DNA from: Rhodopseudomonas palustris
GTDB lineage: Bacteria; Pseudomonadota; Alphaproteobacteria; Rhizobiales; Xanthobacteraceae
DNA length: 64,000 bases
Direction: 5' to 3'
Assembly: GCF_034479375.1 (NCBI RefSeq)
Contig: NZ_CP140155.1
Location: 930,001-994,000, forward strand
Positions 17,232-31,000 of the stretch are shown here, one piece after another. How positions within the stretch are numbered: the first letter of the stretch is position 1; each line of letters starts with the position of its first letter. A program made the translations under genes and the position numbers. The notes below the pieces were generated by a model. The model worked only from the letters and a program-made list of their open reading frames with translations. It was not told where the DNA came from and made no database searches.

Positions 17232-17831
17232 ATGGTCGATAATGGGCTCAACGTGCTGCGCAAGCTGCTGGTTTCGCGCTACGACGAGTTGAAGCGGCGG
17301 CTGGCGCGCCGCGTCGGTTCGTCGGACGTCGCGGCCGAAGCGCTGCACGAGACCTGGATCCGGCTCGGCCAGATCCATGAAGTCGCCGTGGTTCGGCGGC
17401 CGGAATCATATCTCTATCGTATCGCGCTCAATGTTGCGGTGGACCGCCACCGAGCCGATGTTCGTTGGTCCGACAGGGCCAGTTTCGAGGCCGTGCTGTA
17501 CTCCGACGACGACCAGCTCGATCCCGAACATATCGTGCTGATGCAGTCGGAAATGGCCGCGATGGAGAAGGTCCTTGCCGAGTTGCCGGAGCGGCGCCGC
17601 GCGGTCTTTATGGCGGCGCTGATCGAGGAACTGCCCTATCGGGAGATCGCAAAGCGGTTTGGTATTTCGCTTCGCTCGGTCGAGCGCGAGATGAGCCACG
17701 CCTTCGAGCATTGCAGCAAGCGTTTCGAAAAATTGCCGGTAAAGAGGCGGGTTCGTGCTTCGGGAGACGTCTTGTCAATGGACAGGGCGTTGAACCCCGC
17801 CACGGATAGCAACCATGACGACGAATTCTGA
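17232..17831 (+). CDS. ECF sigma factor, FecI-like (copy B)
   Basis: A 199-residue protein. Region 2 lies at about residues 12-80 (ALHETWIRL; PESYLYRIALNVAVDRHR) and region 4 at about 115-165 (LPERRRAVFMAAL; LPYREIAKRFGISLRSVERE). It closely resembles the copy at 2638 and carries a C-terminal extension that overlaps the fecR gene by 17 bases, implying translational coupling. The gene order STN protein, sigma, FecR, exoprotein suggests it directs transcription of the giant gene that follows. Confidence 0.9.
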   Translation: MVDNGLNVLRKLLVSRYDELKRRLARRVGSSDVAAEALHETWIRLGQIHEVAVVRRPESYLYRIALNVAVDRHRADVRWSDRASFEAVLYSDDDQLDPEHIVLMQSEMAAMEKVLAELPERRRAVFMAALIEELPYREIAKRFGISLRSVEREMSHAFEHCSKRFEKLPVKRRVRASGDVLSMDRALNPATDSNHDDEF

Positions 17832-18807
17832 CGTGCCCGACCCGACTGAAGACCCGATGATCGCGGCGCGGCGCTGGGTCATCCGCTTGCGTTCGGGTGA
17901 AGCAGGTCGGAGCGATGTCGAGGCGCTCGGACGATGGCGTGCCGAGAACGTGGCGCATCGCCGGGCATTCGCACTTGCGAATGCGCAATGGGACGTGTTG
18001 CGGCAGGCGGCCAAGAACGTCGTCAAGGCCGATATCGTGAATCCGCAAAAACCTGCGAATACCCTGATGACACGGCGGGTCTGGATGGGTGGCGCACTCG
18101 CTGCCTCGGTCGGCGGCGCAGCCTATCTCGCGGTGCGCCCGCCGCTCGAACTCTGGCCGTCTTTGTCGGAGCTCAACGCCGACTACCGAACCGAGATCGG
18201 AGAGCGCCGCCAGATCGACTTTGCCGACAACGTATCAGTCGAGATGAATACGCGGACCAGCCTCACGGCACTGGACCTCGGCGAGAACGTTCAGGGTCTC
18301 AACCTGGTCAGCGGCGAGATTGCCGTGACGACGGGAAAGGTGGGTACAGCGCCGGGCCAGCCGTTCGTCATCGTGGCCGGCAGCGGGCGCGTCAGTGCGA
18401 CGCAAGCGATGTTCGATCTGCGCCGCGACGGCCAGGATGTCGCGGTGACCTGTTTGGAAGGCGGCTTGATCGTCGCGTGCGGCCAGCAGACGGCCGAGCT
18501 GAAGGCCGGGCAGCACATCAGCTTCGGCGCGCAGGGTCTCGGCGTACTCGCGGCGACCGATGGCCGCGTGGTTGGAGCATGGCGCCAAGGTCTGCTGGTG
18601 TTCGAGAACCAGCCGCTGGCGCAGGTGATCCCGGAGATCAATCGTTACCGCCGCGGTCGCATCGTGCTGACCAGCGATCGCGTCGCTCGCCTGCCGCTCG
18701 ACGCCACCTTCCGGCTCGACCGGATCGACGAGGTGGTGCCGAAACTGGCACATTTGTTTGGCCTGAAGGTCAGGGCGCTGCCCGGCGGCGTGGTTTTCCT
18801 GAGCTGA
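17815..18807 (+). CDS. FecR-family anti-sigma regulator (copy B)
   Basis: A 330-residue protein with an N-terminal sigma-binding domain (AARRWVIRLRSGEAG; LGRWRAENVAHRRAF), a membrane helix at about residues 88-104 (WMGGALAASVGGAAYLAV), a periplasmic FecR domain at about 120-225 and an STN-like C-terminal domain ending VRALPGGVVFLS. It parallels the copy at 3416 along its whole length. It begins inside the sigma gene and is followed by 198 bases before the exoprotein ATG. Confidence 0.92.
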   Translation: MTTNSDVPDPTEDPMIAARRWVIRLRSGEAGRSDVEALGRWRAENVAHRRAFALANAQWDVLRQAAKNVVKADIVNPQKPANTLMTRRVWMGGALAASVGGAAYLAVRPPLELWPSLSELNADYRTEIGERRQIDFADNVSVEMNTRTSLTALDLGENVQGLNLVSGEIAVTTGKVGTAPGQPFVIVAGSGRVSATQAMFDLRRDGQDVAVTCLEGGLIVACGQQTAELKAGQHISFGAQGLGVLAATDGRVVGAWRQGLLVFENQPLAQVIPEINRYRRGRIVLTSDRVARLPLDATFRLDRIDEVVPKLAHLFGLKVRALPGGVVFLS

Positions 18808-19005
18808 CGTCCTGATCCGACATCGCTGATCGGGTGCCGTCGCGCGTCACAAATGTTTCACCATTTTTATTGGCGGTCCGAGGCGCTCGGCGTTCGTCTC
18901 CTCATCAGAACGCGTGCGGCCCTGACCGATGCCTCGTCCAATGGTTGGTTCACGTCATCGCGCTTCGATGCAGAGATACTATTGAACCGATCGAAAGAGC
19001 GTCCG

Positions 19006-22000
19006 ATGCCAGATCACGCGCCCGCCCCCCCCAAACTTTCTCCGCACCACCGCGCGTTGCGCCATGGCGCGTTGCTGGTCACCGTGAGCGCGGTGAGTTT
19101 GCTGCTGGCGAATGGTGTGGCGACAGCGCGTCCGCTCGGCAGCTTTGGCTCCGCACAATCGGCGCCGATGGTCACGATCGACGCCGCGACGCTGGCGGCG
19201 CAGCAGGCGGCGGCGGCGGCACGGCAGAGCGCGGGTGCGCTGACGCGGGCGACGCAGGCGCTGCAGGCGATGCAGGCCGCGCAGTCGGCGGCGCGGGCGG
19301 CGGCCGCGGCAAGCCAGACTTCGGCGACGGCGCCCGTCAATGTGCCGAACGGCCTTACGGCCGGCGGTCTCGATCCGAACCTAGCGGCGGGTTGGCGCGG
19401 CGCCAATGCGCCGACCCGGGGCGTCGATGCGTCGGGCCAGACCCAAATCGGCATCCGCCAGACCTCGGCGCAGGCGATCCTGAACTGGAACAGCTTCAAC
19501 GTCGGAGCCCGGACGACGCTGACCTTCGATCAGCAGGGCAATAGTTCGTGGGTAGCGCTCAACCGCGTCACGTCGGCGACCGCGCCGAGCCAGATCCTCG
19601 GCCAGATCAAGGCCGACGGCCAGGTCTATGTGATCAACCAGAGCGGCATCATTTTCGGCGGCGGCAGCCAGATCAATGTCGGCTCGCTGATCGCCGCGAC
19701 CGCGGGCATTACCGACAGCCAGTTCCTGACCAACGGCATCTATTCGACGCTGAGCGGCTCGACCTATACGCCGAGCTTCACTGCCGCCGGCGGCAAGGTC
19801 GTGGTCGAGAGTGGGGCCACGATTGGCACACCTTCGCCCTCGTCGGTCACGTTGGGCGGCGGCTATGTGCTGATGATCGGCTCGCAGGTCGAGAATGCCG
19901 GCAGCATATCGACGCCGAAGGGCCAGACCTTGCTTGCGGCCGGTGACAGTTTCACCCTGCGTCGCGGCTTCGGCACCCAGGGCAACGCGGCATCGACGAC
20001 GCGCGGCATCGAGATTTCGCCGGTCATCGGCGCGGCAAGCGGCAGCGGTCGTGTCAGCAACAGCGGATTGATCGTCGCTCAGCAGGGCGACATCACGCTG
20101 GCCGGGCGGACGTTGACCCAGAGCGGCGTATTGCTTGCCACCAGTTCGGTCAATACCCGCGGCACCATCCACCTGCTCAATTCGGCGGCCGATCGCCAGG
20201 GCAGCGTGACGCTCGGCGCGACCAGCGTCACTGCCATCCTGCCTGAGCTCGAGAGCAGCGAAACTGCGCTCAACAGCCAGCGCGATGCGCTGATCGCCTC
20301 TTCGGCGGAGGCCAATCTGCTGCGTGCCAGCAGCGCGACCGGCGTGTTCGACAACCTGTCGTTGCTGGCCGACCGGCAGGACCAATCACGAATCGAAATC
20401 GTCACCGGCGGCGTGGTGAATTTCCAGAGCCGGTCGCAGACCATCGCGCAAGGCGGTCAGGTTGCCGCCAGCGCCGGCCAGCGCATCTTCGCCGAACAGA
20501 GCGCGAGCATCGACGTCTCCGGCACGCGTGATGTCCTGCTGCCAATGTCGGCCAATCAGGTGCTGGTCAATGTTCAGGGCAATGAGCTCAGGGACTCGCC
20601 GGTGAACCGCGATAGCGGTGCATTGATCAACAAGGATGTCTGGATCGACATTCGCGATCTCGTGCTGGTTCCCGCCGGCACCGGCGGCTATGCCGCCGAT
20701 CGCTACTATACCAAGGGCGGCCTGCTCGAAGTCGGTGGCAATCTCTCGAACACCGCGCACAAGATCGGCGAATGGACAGCGCTCGGCGGCACGGTCACGC
20801 TGGCGGCGCCGGAAGTCGTGGCGCAGGCAGGCGCACGCTTCGACATTTCCGGCGGCTCGGTCAGCTACGCCGGTGGTAATATCTATTCCACCCAGCTGAT
20901 CGGAACCGATGGTCGGACCTACAGCTTCGACAATGCGCCGGCCGACATGAAGTTTGTCGCCGTCGGCGGCGGCTTCGTTCGCTATCATACCATTCAGGGC
21001 CAGATCGCGCCGGCGCTGACCGAGACCTGGGCCAACGCTGGCGGCCGCTTCGGGTCCGCGCAATGGGAGGACGGCTACACCGTCGGTCGCGATGCCGGCC
21101 GCCTGATCCTGTCGACGCCGACCGCAATGTTCGAGGCGGACATCATTGCCGACGTGGTCGACGGTGCACGCCAAACCGCGGCGCGCGAGGCAGCCTTCGT
21201 CGATGGCTACAAGCAATCGCAGAAGGCCGTGCCGCTCGCGGGTACGCTGACGACCGGTCAATACACAGCGATCGGGCGAATCAATCTGTACAACAGCGAC
21301 GTCCGGATCGGGGATATCGCCGACGTCACTGCGGGGCTTGGTGCGGCTGATGCCCTGCCTGCAGCCCGCACCAACACCGTCTGGCTCGATGCGGGCCGCC
21401 TCAACGATCAGGGGCTCGGACGTATCGAGATCGGCACGCGCGGTGCCATCGCGATCACGGCGGATCTGACGCTGGCCCATGGCGGCGCACTCGACATGAC
21501 GGCGGCGGTGATCGACATCAAAGCCGATGTCACTGCGCATGGCGGCTCGATCGGCGCCACCAATGTGTTTTCCACCTCGGTCCTCGGCACCGTGAGCCTC
21601 ACATCGAACGGCGCGTCGAGCGTCACGGTGCGCGCGGGTTCGGTGCTCGATCTGAGCGGTGTGCGAAGTCTCGGTGCCGCCGGATACGAGCCGAGCGCGC
21701 TTGCCCGTCTTGATGGCGGCAATGTTTCGCTGCAATCGACCCAGGATGTGGTGGTCGAGGAGACGGCGCTCATCGACGTTTCGTCTGGCGCTGCAATGCT
21801 GCCGAACGGCAAGATTCAGGGCGGCCGGGGCGGCTCTGTCATGCTCAGGGCCAATCTGAATGGCGTCGGTTCGCGGGGAGACGTGACCCTTGCCGGCGAC
21901 GTTCGGGGCTATGGCATGAACGGTGGCGGCCGATTGACCGTTCAAACCGATCGCGTGGCGATCGGTGCAGCCTCCGACATCACCGCCCGAGCCCTGGCGC

Positions 22001-25000
22001 TGGCTGCGAATTTCTTTTCCAAAGGCTTCGGGTCCTACACGATCATCGGCAACCGCGGCGTGACGGTTGCCGAGGGTGCGGTCGTGGATGTCACGATGCC
22101 GGTCTATCGCCTTGCGGGTTCAACGGCGGCAGGCCTCGAAGTCTGGACGCCGCCGGTCTACACGACCAACAGCCCGACCGGCGTACTGACGCAGCGCGGC
22201 GGGGCCAGCCTGACACTGCAGGCCGGCAACAACCAGTTGCTGGCAAGCGAGCTGCCGTCGGTCGGTCTCACCGTCGGCAAGAACGCCGCGATCAGTGTCG
22301 ATCCCGGCAAGTCCATCGCGCTGAGCAGTGCCGGCCAACTGACGGTCGACGGCACACTGCATGCCGCGGGCGGCAGCATCTCGCTCAAGACTATCGATCT
22401 GATCGCGAGCGAAGCCGACAAGATCGCCGCCACCACCAACAGCCGCTCGATCTGGATCGGCGAGCGCGCCCGGCTCGACGTGGCGGCGCAGGCCGTCGTG
22501 GCGCTCGACGCGCGCGGCCGACGCTATGGTCAGGTCGGCAATGGCGGCAGCATCGTGATCGGCGGCGAGATCGACGCCGCGCTGGGGCAGGCGACGGCTT
22601 CGAACAACTTCATCGTGGTGCGGGCGGGCGCGGTGCTCGATGCGTCGGGCACGGCGGCGACGCTGGACGTTGCCGGCCTCGGCAGCGTCGATGTCGCCAG
22701 CAATGGCGGCAGCATCTCGCTCGTCTCCAACAACGGCCTGTTCCTCGACGGCACCATGATGGCGCGCGCCGGCGGTGCCGGGGCCGCGGGCGGCAGCCTC
22801 AACGTCGCGCTGCAGATGCCGGAATATCGGGTGCAGAGCTATGATCCTGTCAATCAGCCGCTTGCTGATCCGGCCTATCGGGCGTTGCGTCAGATCGTCC
22901 TCGCCGATCGGCAGGGAGACTCGGTGCTGGGCGCCGGACTTCAAGCCGGCGCGGCGGATTCGGCGCTGGCCTATGGTTACGGGCGGCTCGGTGCTGATGC
23001 CGTCGCGCGCGGCGGCTTCGACAATCTGTCGGTGATGAGCAGCGCGATCGGCTTCGATGGCAATGTCAGCCTGCGGGTCGGGCAGAGCCTGAATCTCTAC
23101 AGCGATATGATGATGCCGGTGACCGGCAGCGCGCAGGATGCCCGGATCACGCTGGCCGCCGCCTATGCCCGGCTCGGCCAGATCAACTACGTCTACAAGG
23201 AACCGGACCCCCAAAAATCGCGCACGCCGGTCTTCACCGCGGCGCCGACGCGTTACGACGTTCAGCTCGATGTCGCCGCGCAACTGATCGACATTCGCGA
23301 CACCGTCAATCTGAGCTTCGGCAAGACCCGTCTGCACAGCGACGGCGATCTGCGCTTCGTGCAGGGCGTGCGGCCCATGGGCGGTCTGATCAGCACGTCG
23401 CTGCTCAGTCCCGGCAGCATCACCTTGCGCGCGACGCAGGTCTATCCGACGACGGGCACCGTCGCGCAGGTGCAGGTCGGGCAAAACACCGTGAACGGCG
23501 TGATCGGCTATGATCCCGCGCAGACACTGCGCATCGAGGCAATTTCGGCCGAGGCGCCGGCGGTGCCCTATTCGGTGTTCGGCGACCTGACGCTGGCCGC
23601 GGCCGTGGTCGAGCAGGCCGGCGTCGTTCGTGCGCCATTGGGTAAGCTGACGATCGGAGCGGGCGGCTATGACAACAACAAGTCCACCCGTGTCACCTTG
23701 CTGCCGGGCAGTCTGACCTCGGTGAGCGGGCGCGGACTGATGATGCCCTATGGCGGCACCATCGATGGTCTGAGCTACAGCTACAACGGCAAGGATGTGA
23801 CGCTGATCGGCGCCGGCGGTGCGAGCTTCGTGGGCAGCAGCGGCGGGCTGACAGTCGGTATCGCTTTGGGCGGGCAGAGCGCGGTGGTCGAATCCGGCGC
23901 GGTGCTGGATCTGTCCGGCGGCGGCGATCTCACCGGCGCGGGCTTCATCACCGGACGCGGTGGCTCGGTGGATATTCGGACGACGGCGTTCGCCAACGCC
24001 AATCCCGCCAACAGATTCAGCGCGCCCGGCAATACGGTCTATGCGATCGTGCCGGGCTTCAAGGGCAACTACGCCCCGGTGGGGTCCGAAAATGCCGCGA
24101 ACGATCCGCGCCTCGGGCGCCAGATCACGCTGGACGGTAGCGTGCCCGGGCTGCCGGCCGGCACCTATACGCTTATGCCCGCAACCTATGCGCTGTTGCC
24201 CGGTGCGTTCCGCATCGAGATCGGCGCGCAGCAATCGCGCGTCGTCGTCGCCGGCGCCAATGCGCTCGGCAACGGCTCCTATCTCGCCTCGGGTCAGCTC
24301 GGCATTGCCAATACGACGATCAAAGACAGTCTCCCCAGCCAGATCGTGGTGACGCCCGGCGCCGTGCTGCGCAGCTATTCGACCTACAACGAAACCAGCT
24401 TCGCCAATTATGTGGTTGCCGATGCCGTCAAGCGCGGCGTGCCGCGGGCAATGTTGCCGATCGATGCGCGCAGCCTGCTGCTGAACCTCAATCCCGGCGC
24501 CGGGATCGATGCGCTGCGGTTCAACGGCACGGCGCGGTTCGATGCGGCCAGGGGCGGCTATGGCGGCGCCGTGATGGTCGCGACGAATTCCGGCGGCGGC
24601 TCCGATATCGAGATCGTGGCCGAAGGCGGCACCGCAACGGCCGGCTTTGCCGGATTGTCGATCGATTCATCGATGCTCAATGCGCTCGGCGCGTCGCGCA
24701 TCGTGGTCGGCGGCATTCAGTATATCACTTACGGGCAGGGCGGCCGGCTGGTCGATAGCGCCGACTCCACGCAATTTATCTATCTGCGTCCGGGTTCGCT
24801 GCTGGCGGCGCCCGAAGTCTTCCTGATGGCCAACAGCAACAACACTCGAACCGGAAGCGGCATCGTCATCGAGCAGGGCGCCCATATCAACACCATTGGT
24901 AAGGGCGATGCGGCCTACGATTCGCGCGACGGCTATGTCTATGCCGCCACCGGAAACCAGGTGATGGTCTCCAACGGCATTCTCATTCTGGCGCCGAACA

Positions 25001-28000
25001 GCGCTGCGGCGAATGCCGTCACGGCCAGCGGCGTCCGCATCGGCGTCTGTGACAGCGGCAATTGCAGCGGTCAGACCGAAATCTATTCCGAAGGCACCAT
25101 CGCGCTGGTGACGCCGAACCAGTTCCAGATGAACGATACCGTGGCCTACGGCACCCGCAATCTCACACTGTCGGTGAGCCGGATCAATCTCGGCGACAGC
25201 GCGGTGTTGAACGTCGCCGCGGCGCGCAACATCCTGCCGAGCGGGCTGTCGATGAACCAGGCGCTGCTCGACCGCCTGCTGCGCGGCGATACCCGCTACG
25301 GCGCGCCCGGGCTCGAGACGCTGACGCTGTCGGCGTCCAATGCCGTCAACATCTTCGGCAGCGTCACGCTGGACACCGTCGATCCCGCGACCGGCAAATC
25401 GACGCTGGCCAATCTGGTGCTGGGCACGCCGGCTATCTACGGCGCCGGCAATGCCGGCGACGTCGCCACCATCCGCACCGGCAACTTCATCTGGCGCGGA
25501 TCGACGCTGGCGCCGGGCGAACTGGTCGCGGGGGGCGCGGGCACCGGCAGCGGCACGCTGAACATCGATGCCGAGCGCATCGTGTTCGGTTACGGCGCCA
25601 ATTCGCGCCCGACCGGAAATGATGTCGATGGCCGGCTGGCGCTCGGCTTCGCCAATGTCAATCTGTCGGCGACCGACCGCGTCAGCGCCAACCAGCAGGG
25701 CAACCTGTCGGTCTATCAGTCGCGCGGCGCTTATGTCGCCGGCCAGGGCTACAGCTATAGCGGCGGCAACCTCACCATCGCGGCGCCTTTGGTGACCGGC
25801 GAGGGCGGCTCGGTCAACAGCATTACCGCAGGCGGCGCGCTGCGGTTGCTCGGCGCGGGCACGCCCGGCGTGGTCGCCACCGACACGCTGGGCGCGCAGC
25901 TGACGTTGAAGGGCGACAGCATCGCGCTCGACACCGCGATCGTATTGCCGAGCGGCAAGCTGACGCTGAAAGCGACCAATGACATTTCCCTGACCGGGGC
26001 GTCGCGGATCGACATGAGCGGCCGCGAGGTGGTGTTCAACGATGTCAGGAAATACAGCTGGGGCGGCGACGTCACGCTCGACAGCAGCAACGGCAACATC
26101 CGCCAGGCGGCGGGCTCGGTGATCGACCTGTCGGCGCGCTTCAACAATGCCGGCAGCCTCACCGCGATCGCGCTCGATGCCGCGGCGGGCACGGTCGATC
26201 TGCAGGGCGCGATCCTCGGCACTACCGAGGGGCGCTATGACGCCGGCGGCACGCTGGTGCCGTATCGCGCCGGCAGCGCCATTGTGCGCGCGCAGACTCT
26301 CGGCGATTTTGCCGCGCTCAATGCGCGGCTCAATGCCGGCGGCGTCTTTGGTGCGCGCAGCTTCCAGATCAAGCAGGGCGACCTCACCATCGGCAACGAA
26401 CTTAAGGCCAACGAGATCAACGTCTCGCTCGACAACGGCGTGCTCACGGTGGCCGGCACCATCGATGCCAGCGGCGAAAGCGTCGGCACCATTCGGCTTG
26501 CCGCGAAGAACGGCCTGACGCTGACGGGATCGGCGGTGCTCGATGCCCACGGCACGGTGCTGCGCGTCGACAGCTACGGCAAGATTATCGACAGCCCGAA
26601 CCGGGCCATCGTCGAACTAAGTTCGGGCAACGGCCGGCTCACGCTGGCGCAGGGCGCCCGCATCGACCTGCGCCACGGCACCAGCGCTTCCGTGGGTTCG
26701 GCGGCGGGCCAGAACGACGGTCGCGCCCGTGGCACGCTGGAGCTCAATGCGCCGCGGATCGGCAGCAGCGGCAACGTCACCGACCTCGATGCCGTGGCTT
26801 ATGGCGACATCGATATCGATGTCAGCGGCATGCCGAACATCCAGGGCGCGCGTTCGATCGCCGTCAATGCGATGCGGAGCTACGACGACGCGCCATACGC
26901 GCCGGATCCTGCGGCCAATGGTCGACGCTATCAGTACATCGATCAGGCCTGGCTGAAAAACCGTCACGACGAGAGCACCGACTTCATCAATGCGGCGCGC
27001 GTCAATGACGCGCTGGTCAACGGCAAGCTCGCCGGGCTCAACAATGCGACCTATCGCGACGTCTTCCATCTGCGGCCGGGCGTCGAGGTGGTCAGCAAGA
27101 CGGCGGACGGCGATCTCGTCGTGCAGGGCGATCTCGACTTGTCCGGCTACCGCTATGCCAGCCTCAACCCGCATTCGCAGTTCACCGGCATCGCCGGAGA
27201 CGGATCTGGCGAAGCGGCCGCGCTGACGCTGCGCGCCGGCGGCGACCTCAATATCTATGGCAGCATCAGCGACGGCTTCACCACGCCGCCGGCGACGCAG
27301 GATGACACTGGCTGGCTGCTGCTGCCCGGCAAGGAGTTCACCGGCGGCGATATCACCATTCCGCGCACCGGCGTGGTGCTCGCCACCGGCACCACATTCA
27401 TCAGCGGCAAGGCGTTGAATTTCGATCTGCCGATGCAAGCGGCGACTTTCGGTGCGGGCACGGTGATCCCGACGGCGAGCTCATTGAGCACGCCTATGAA
27501 TCTGGCCGCAGGAACTGTGCTGAGTGCCAATGTGCGCGATGCGTCCGGCAACCTGCTGTTTGCGGCCGGCTCGATCGTCAGCGCGCCCGTCACGCTGCCG
27601 GCCGGCACAAAGTTCGACGCGGGCATGAAGCTGCCGGACTCCGCGTCGCTGGCGGCGCTGATCTGGCCGAAGGGTGTCGCGCTGCCGATACCGGGCATAC
27701 TGAACGGCGATCTCGCGCTGCCGCTGGGCGCTTTGCTGCCGGCCGGGACCGATATCAAACTTCCAAACAACGCCACCTCGGTGGATTTGCGGCCCGGGGC
27801 CGCCGGCAAACTCTGGGCGCTGGCCAAGATGCTGCCGGAAGGTTCGCAGTCGTGGTCGGTGCGGCTGGTCGCAGGCGCCGACACCAAGGCGGCGGACAGC
27901 CGGCTGACCGATCCGCATGCGGCCCATGGTGATCTGCGATTGGCCGACCATCACTATGGCCTCTACGGCAAGTCCAAGCCGGGGGGCACCCTGGTCTGGA

Positions 28001-31000
28001 CGCAGGAAGGCGTCGATAACTGGGGCGATCCCAGTAACACATCGATTTTTGTGGGGGCGCCGGTCGACGAGGCCGCGATCGGCTATATCGGCATGTGCAC
28101 CGATTTTCCCGGCTGGTGCGCGGTCAAGCCGGTCTTTACCTGGACCCAGTACGCAGCCGACGACCTCGAGTCTCAAGGAATCCCCGGCATCGTCGCCGGC
28201 ACGCTGATCACCGACCAATTTCTGGACAGTTTGATCCCCGGCCTCACCGTCGATTCCCTGTGCGCCGGCACGCCCTCCTACTGCCTGAACACGGCCAAGG
28301 ACACGTTCGACTTGCTCCCCGGCAGCACGCGCTTCAGCGTGGTCCGCACCGGTGCCGCCGATCTCGATCTGCTCTCGGCGCGCAGCCTGCAAATGAACTC
28401 GCTGTTCGGCGTCTACACCGCCGGCACGTCGTCCACGACGACCAGCGCCAGCGATCCCTACAATCTGCCGCGGGCCAAGACCGCGTCGGGCACGGTGCTT
28501 GGCGACGCCAATAAAGGCTACGATAAATTCGTCGACGGCGGGACGGACAGCCTGGCGCGCGCCTGGTATCCGACCGGTGGCGGCAATCTCACCATCAAGG
28601 CCGGCGGCGATCTGACCGGCAATCTGATGACCTTGCCAGTCTACACGGGCGGCGTTGGTCGGCCCAATCCGACCGATGTCGGTTACAACAGTGCTTCCAT
28701 CGGCAACTGGCTGTGGCGGCAGGGCACCGGCACGACGCTCGGCGGCGGGGCCGATCAGGCCACCGCCTGGTGGATCAATTTCGGCAGTTACGTCGCGCGG
28801 AATGGCCGGGCCGACACGTTGGTCGGATTCACCGGTTTCGGCACGCTGGGCGGCGGTGATCTCCGCGTCGATGTCGGCGGCAATGCCGGTATCGTCACGC
28901 TGATGGGCAGCAACGTCGTCGCATCGGATGGCGTAAGCGCGCAGGATCAGATCAGCAACCAGCGCACCCAGGGTCTCGTGCTGGCCGTCGGCAGCACCGG
29001 CCGGCTCGGCGCCGATGGCAGCCTGACGCTGACCGGCGGCGGCGACCTCGATCTGCGGGTCGGCGGCAAGCTCAACCCGGCCTCGCTGTACAAGGACGCC
29101 AGCTTCAACGGCACCGTCACCAATTTGCGCGGCGACACCAGCATCGCCGCAGCCTCGCTGGGCATGGTGAGCCCGACCTATGGCGTCCAGTCGATCGACC
29201 AGTCGCCGCGCGAAAGCCGGGCCTTTGACGTATTCAATGCGTCGCGGGCGTTGGCCTTCGGCGGGTTGGCGCTGGCACCCGGCGATTCGACCTTTACGCT
29301 GAACAGCGGCAGCGACCTGGTTGTGTCCGGCGCCAGCGATCCCGGCCGCGTCACCACGATGATCGATGCACCCTATGGTCCAGCCTATGCGCGCGACGGC
29401 GCGGCCGGCGGCAAAACCTGGTTCTCGCTATGGACCGACCACAGCGCCATCAACCTGTTCTCTGCAGGCGGCGATCTGGTGCCGATCAGCCTCGGGACCC
29501 AACTGCCCTCCACCGACTCGGCGATGATGTATCCATCGATCCTCACCGCCGTCGCGGCCGGCGGCAGCTTCTACTATGGCAATGCGATCTCCGATCGCTC
29601 CGCCCTGATCTCGGCCGTTTACGCGCCGCTGCTGCTGGCGCCCTCGGCCAACAGCAAGCTCGAATTCCTGGCGTCGGGATCGATCTATGCGGGCGGCTAC
29701 ACGGTCGCGCGGACCAGCGCCTCTGCGGGATCGCTGGCGACGCCGGTCCGTCCGGCCTTCACCGTGACCGATCAGACCGGCACCACTGCATTCAGCAATC
29801 TGTCGGCGATGGGAAATGTGGCCGAGTGGAGCCAGGGCATCTATCCGCTGTTCGCCTTCGGGCCCAACACCGCGACGGCGGAGTGGGGCGCCCTCGATCC
29901 GGCGCGGTTCTACGCCGTCAATGGCGATCTGGTCGGCGTCAGCAGCGGCCGCATCGTGACCTTCGCCGCCAACGATCCGACGCGGGCCGGGCAGGTCTGG
30001 TATCAGGGCGCAGGCCCGGTGCGGATGATGGCCGGCCGCGACATCGTCGGCAGCGGCACCGCGATCGGGACCACCGAGGACGGGCTGGGGGCGGGATACG
30101 ACACCTACTTCTCCTCGACCGGCAACCTGTTCGTGCACAACGACGAGACCGACGTGTCGCTGGTGCAGGCCGGGCACGACATCATCTACAGCAGCTTCAA
30201 TATTGCCGGTCCCGGCACACTGCAGATCACCGCAGGCCGCAATATCCAGATGGACAACAAAGCGGGCGTCGTGTCGGTCGGTCAGCCGATCGCTGGTGAT
30301 CTGCGTCCAGGCGCTTCCATCACGATGCTGGCCGGGATCGGCGCGACAGAGCCGGACTACCAGGCGCTGCTGCGCTATCTCGATCCGGCCAATCTGCTGC
30401 CGAAGGGGACGCCGCTCGATGGCTCCGGCAAGGTCGCCAAGACCTACGAGAAGGAGTTGGTCGCCTGGCTCCAAGATCGCAACTTCAGCGCTAAAGACGT
30501 TGAGGAGGTCGGCACCAGGTTTGCCAAACTGTCGCCAGAGGAGGTCACCAAGACGGTTGGCGAGGCCCGCGCGAAGTTTGCCGATCTGACGTCCGAGCAA
30601 CAGGCCATATTCCTGCGTAAGGTCTATTTCGCCGAGCTGACCGCCGGTGGCCGCGAATACAACGACGCCACCAGCCCGCGCCATGGTAGCTATCTGCGCG
30701 GTCGCGCGGCAATCGCGGCGCTGTTCCCGGATGCTGCAGCAGCATCGGGCGACATCACCATGTTCGGCGGCTCCGGCGTGCAGACGCTGTTCGGCGGCGA
30801 CATCCAGATGTTGACGCCGGGCGGCAGACTTGTGGTCGGTGTCGAAGGTGTCGCGCCGCCTTCGACGGCCGGCCTGGTGACGCAAGGATCCGGCGACATC
30901 CAGGTCTATGCCAAGGGCAGCGTGCTGCTCGGCCTGTCGCGCATCATGACCACCTTCGGCGGCAACATCATCGCCTGGACTGCGACGGGCGACATCAACG

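Noticed and set aside
18853..19005. 51-codon upstream extension of the exoprotein frame
   Set aside because: It places a charged, non-signal sequence before a clear signal peptide, and it overlaps the likely promoter. The ATG at 19006 is preferred.
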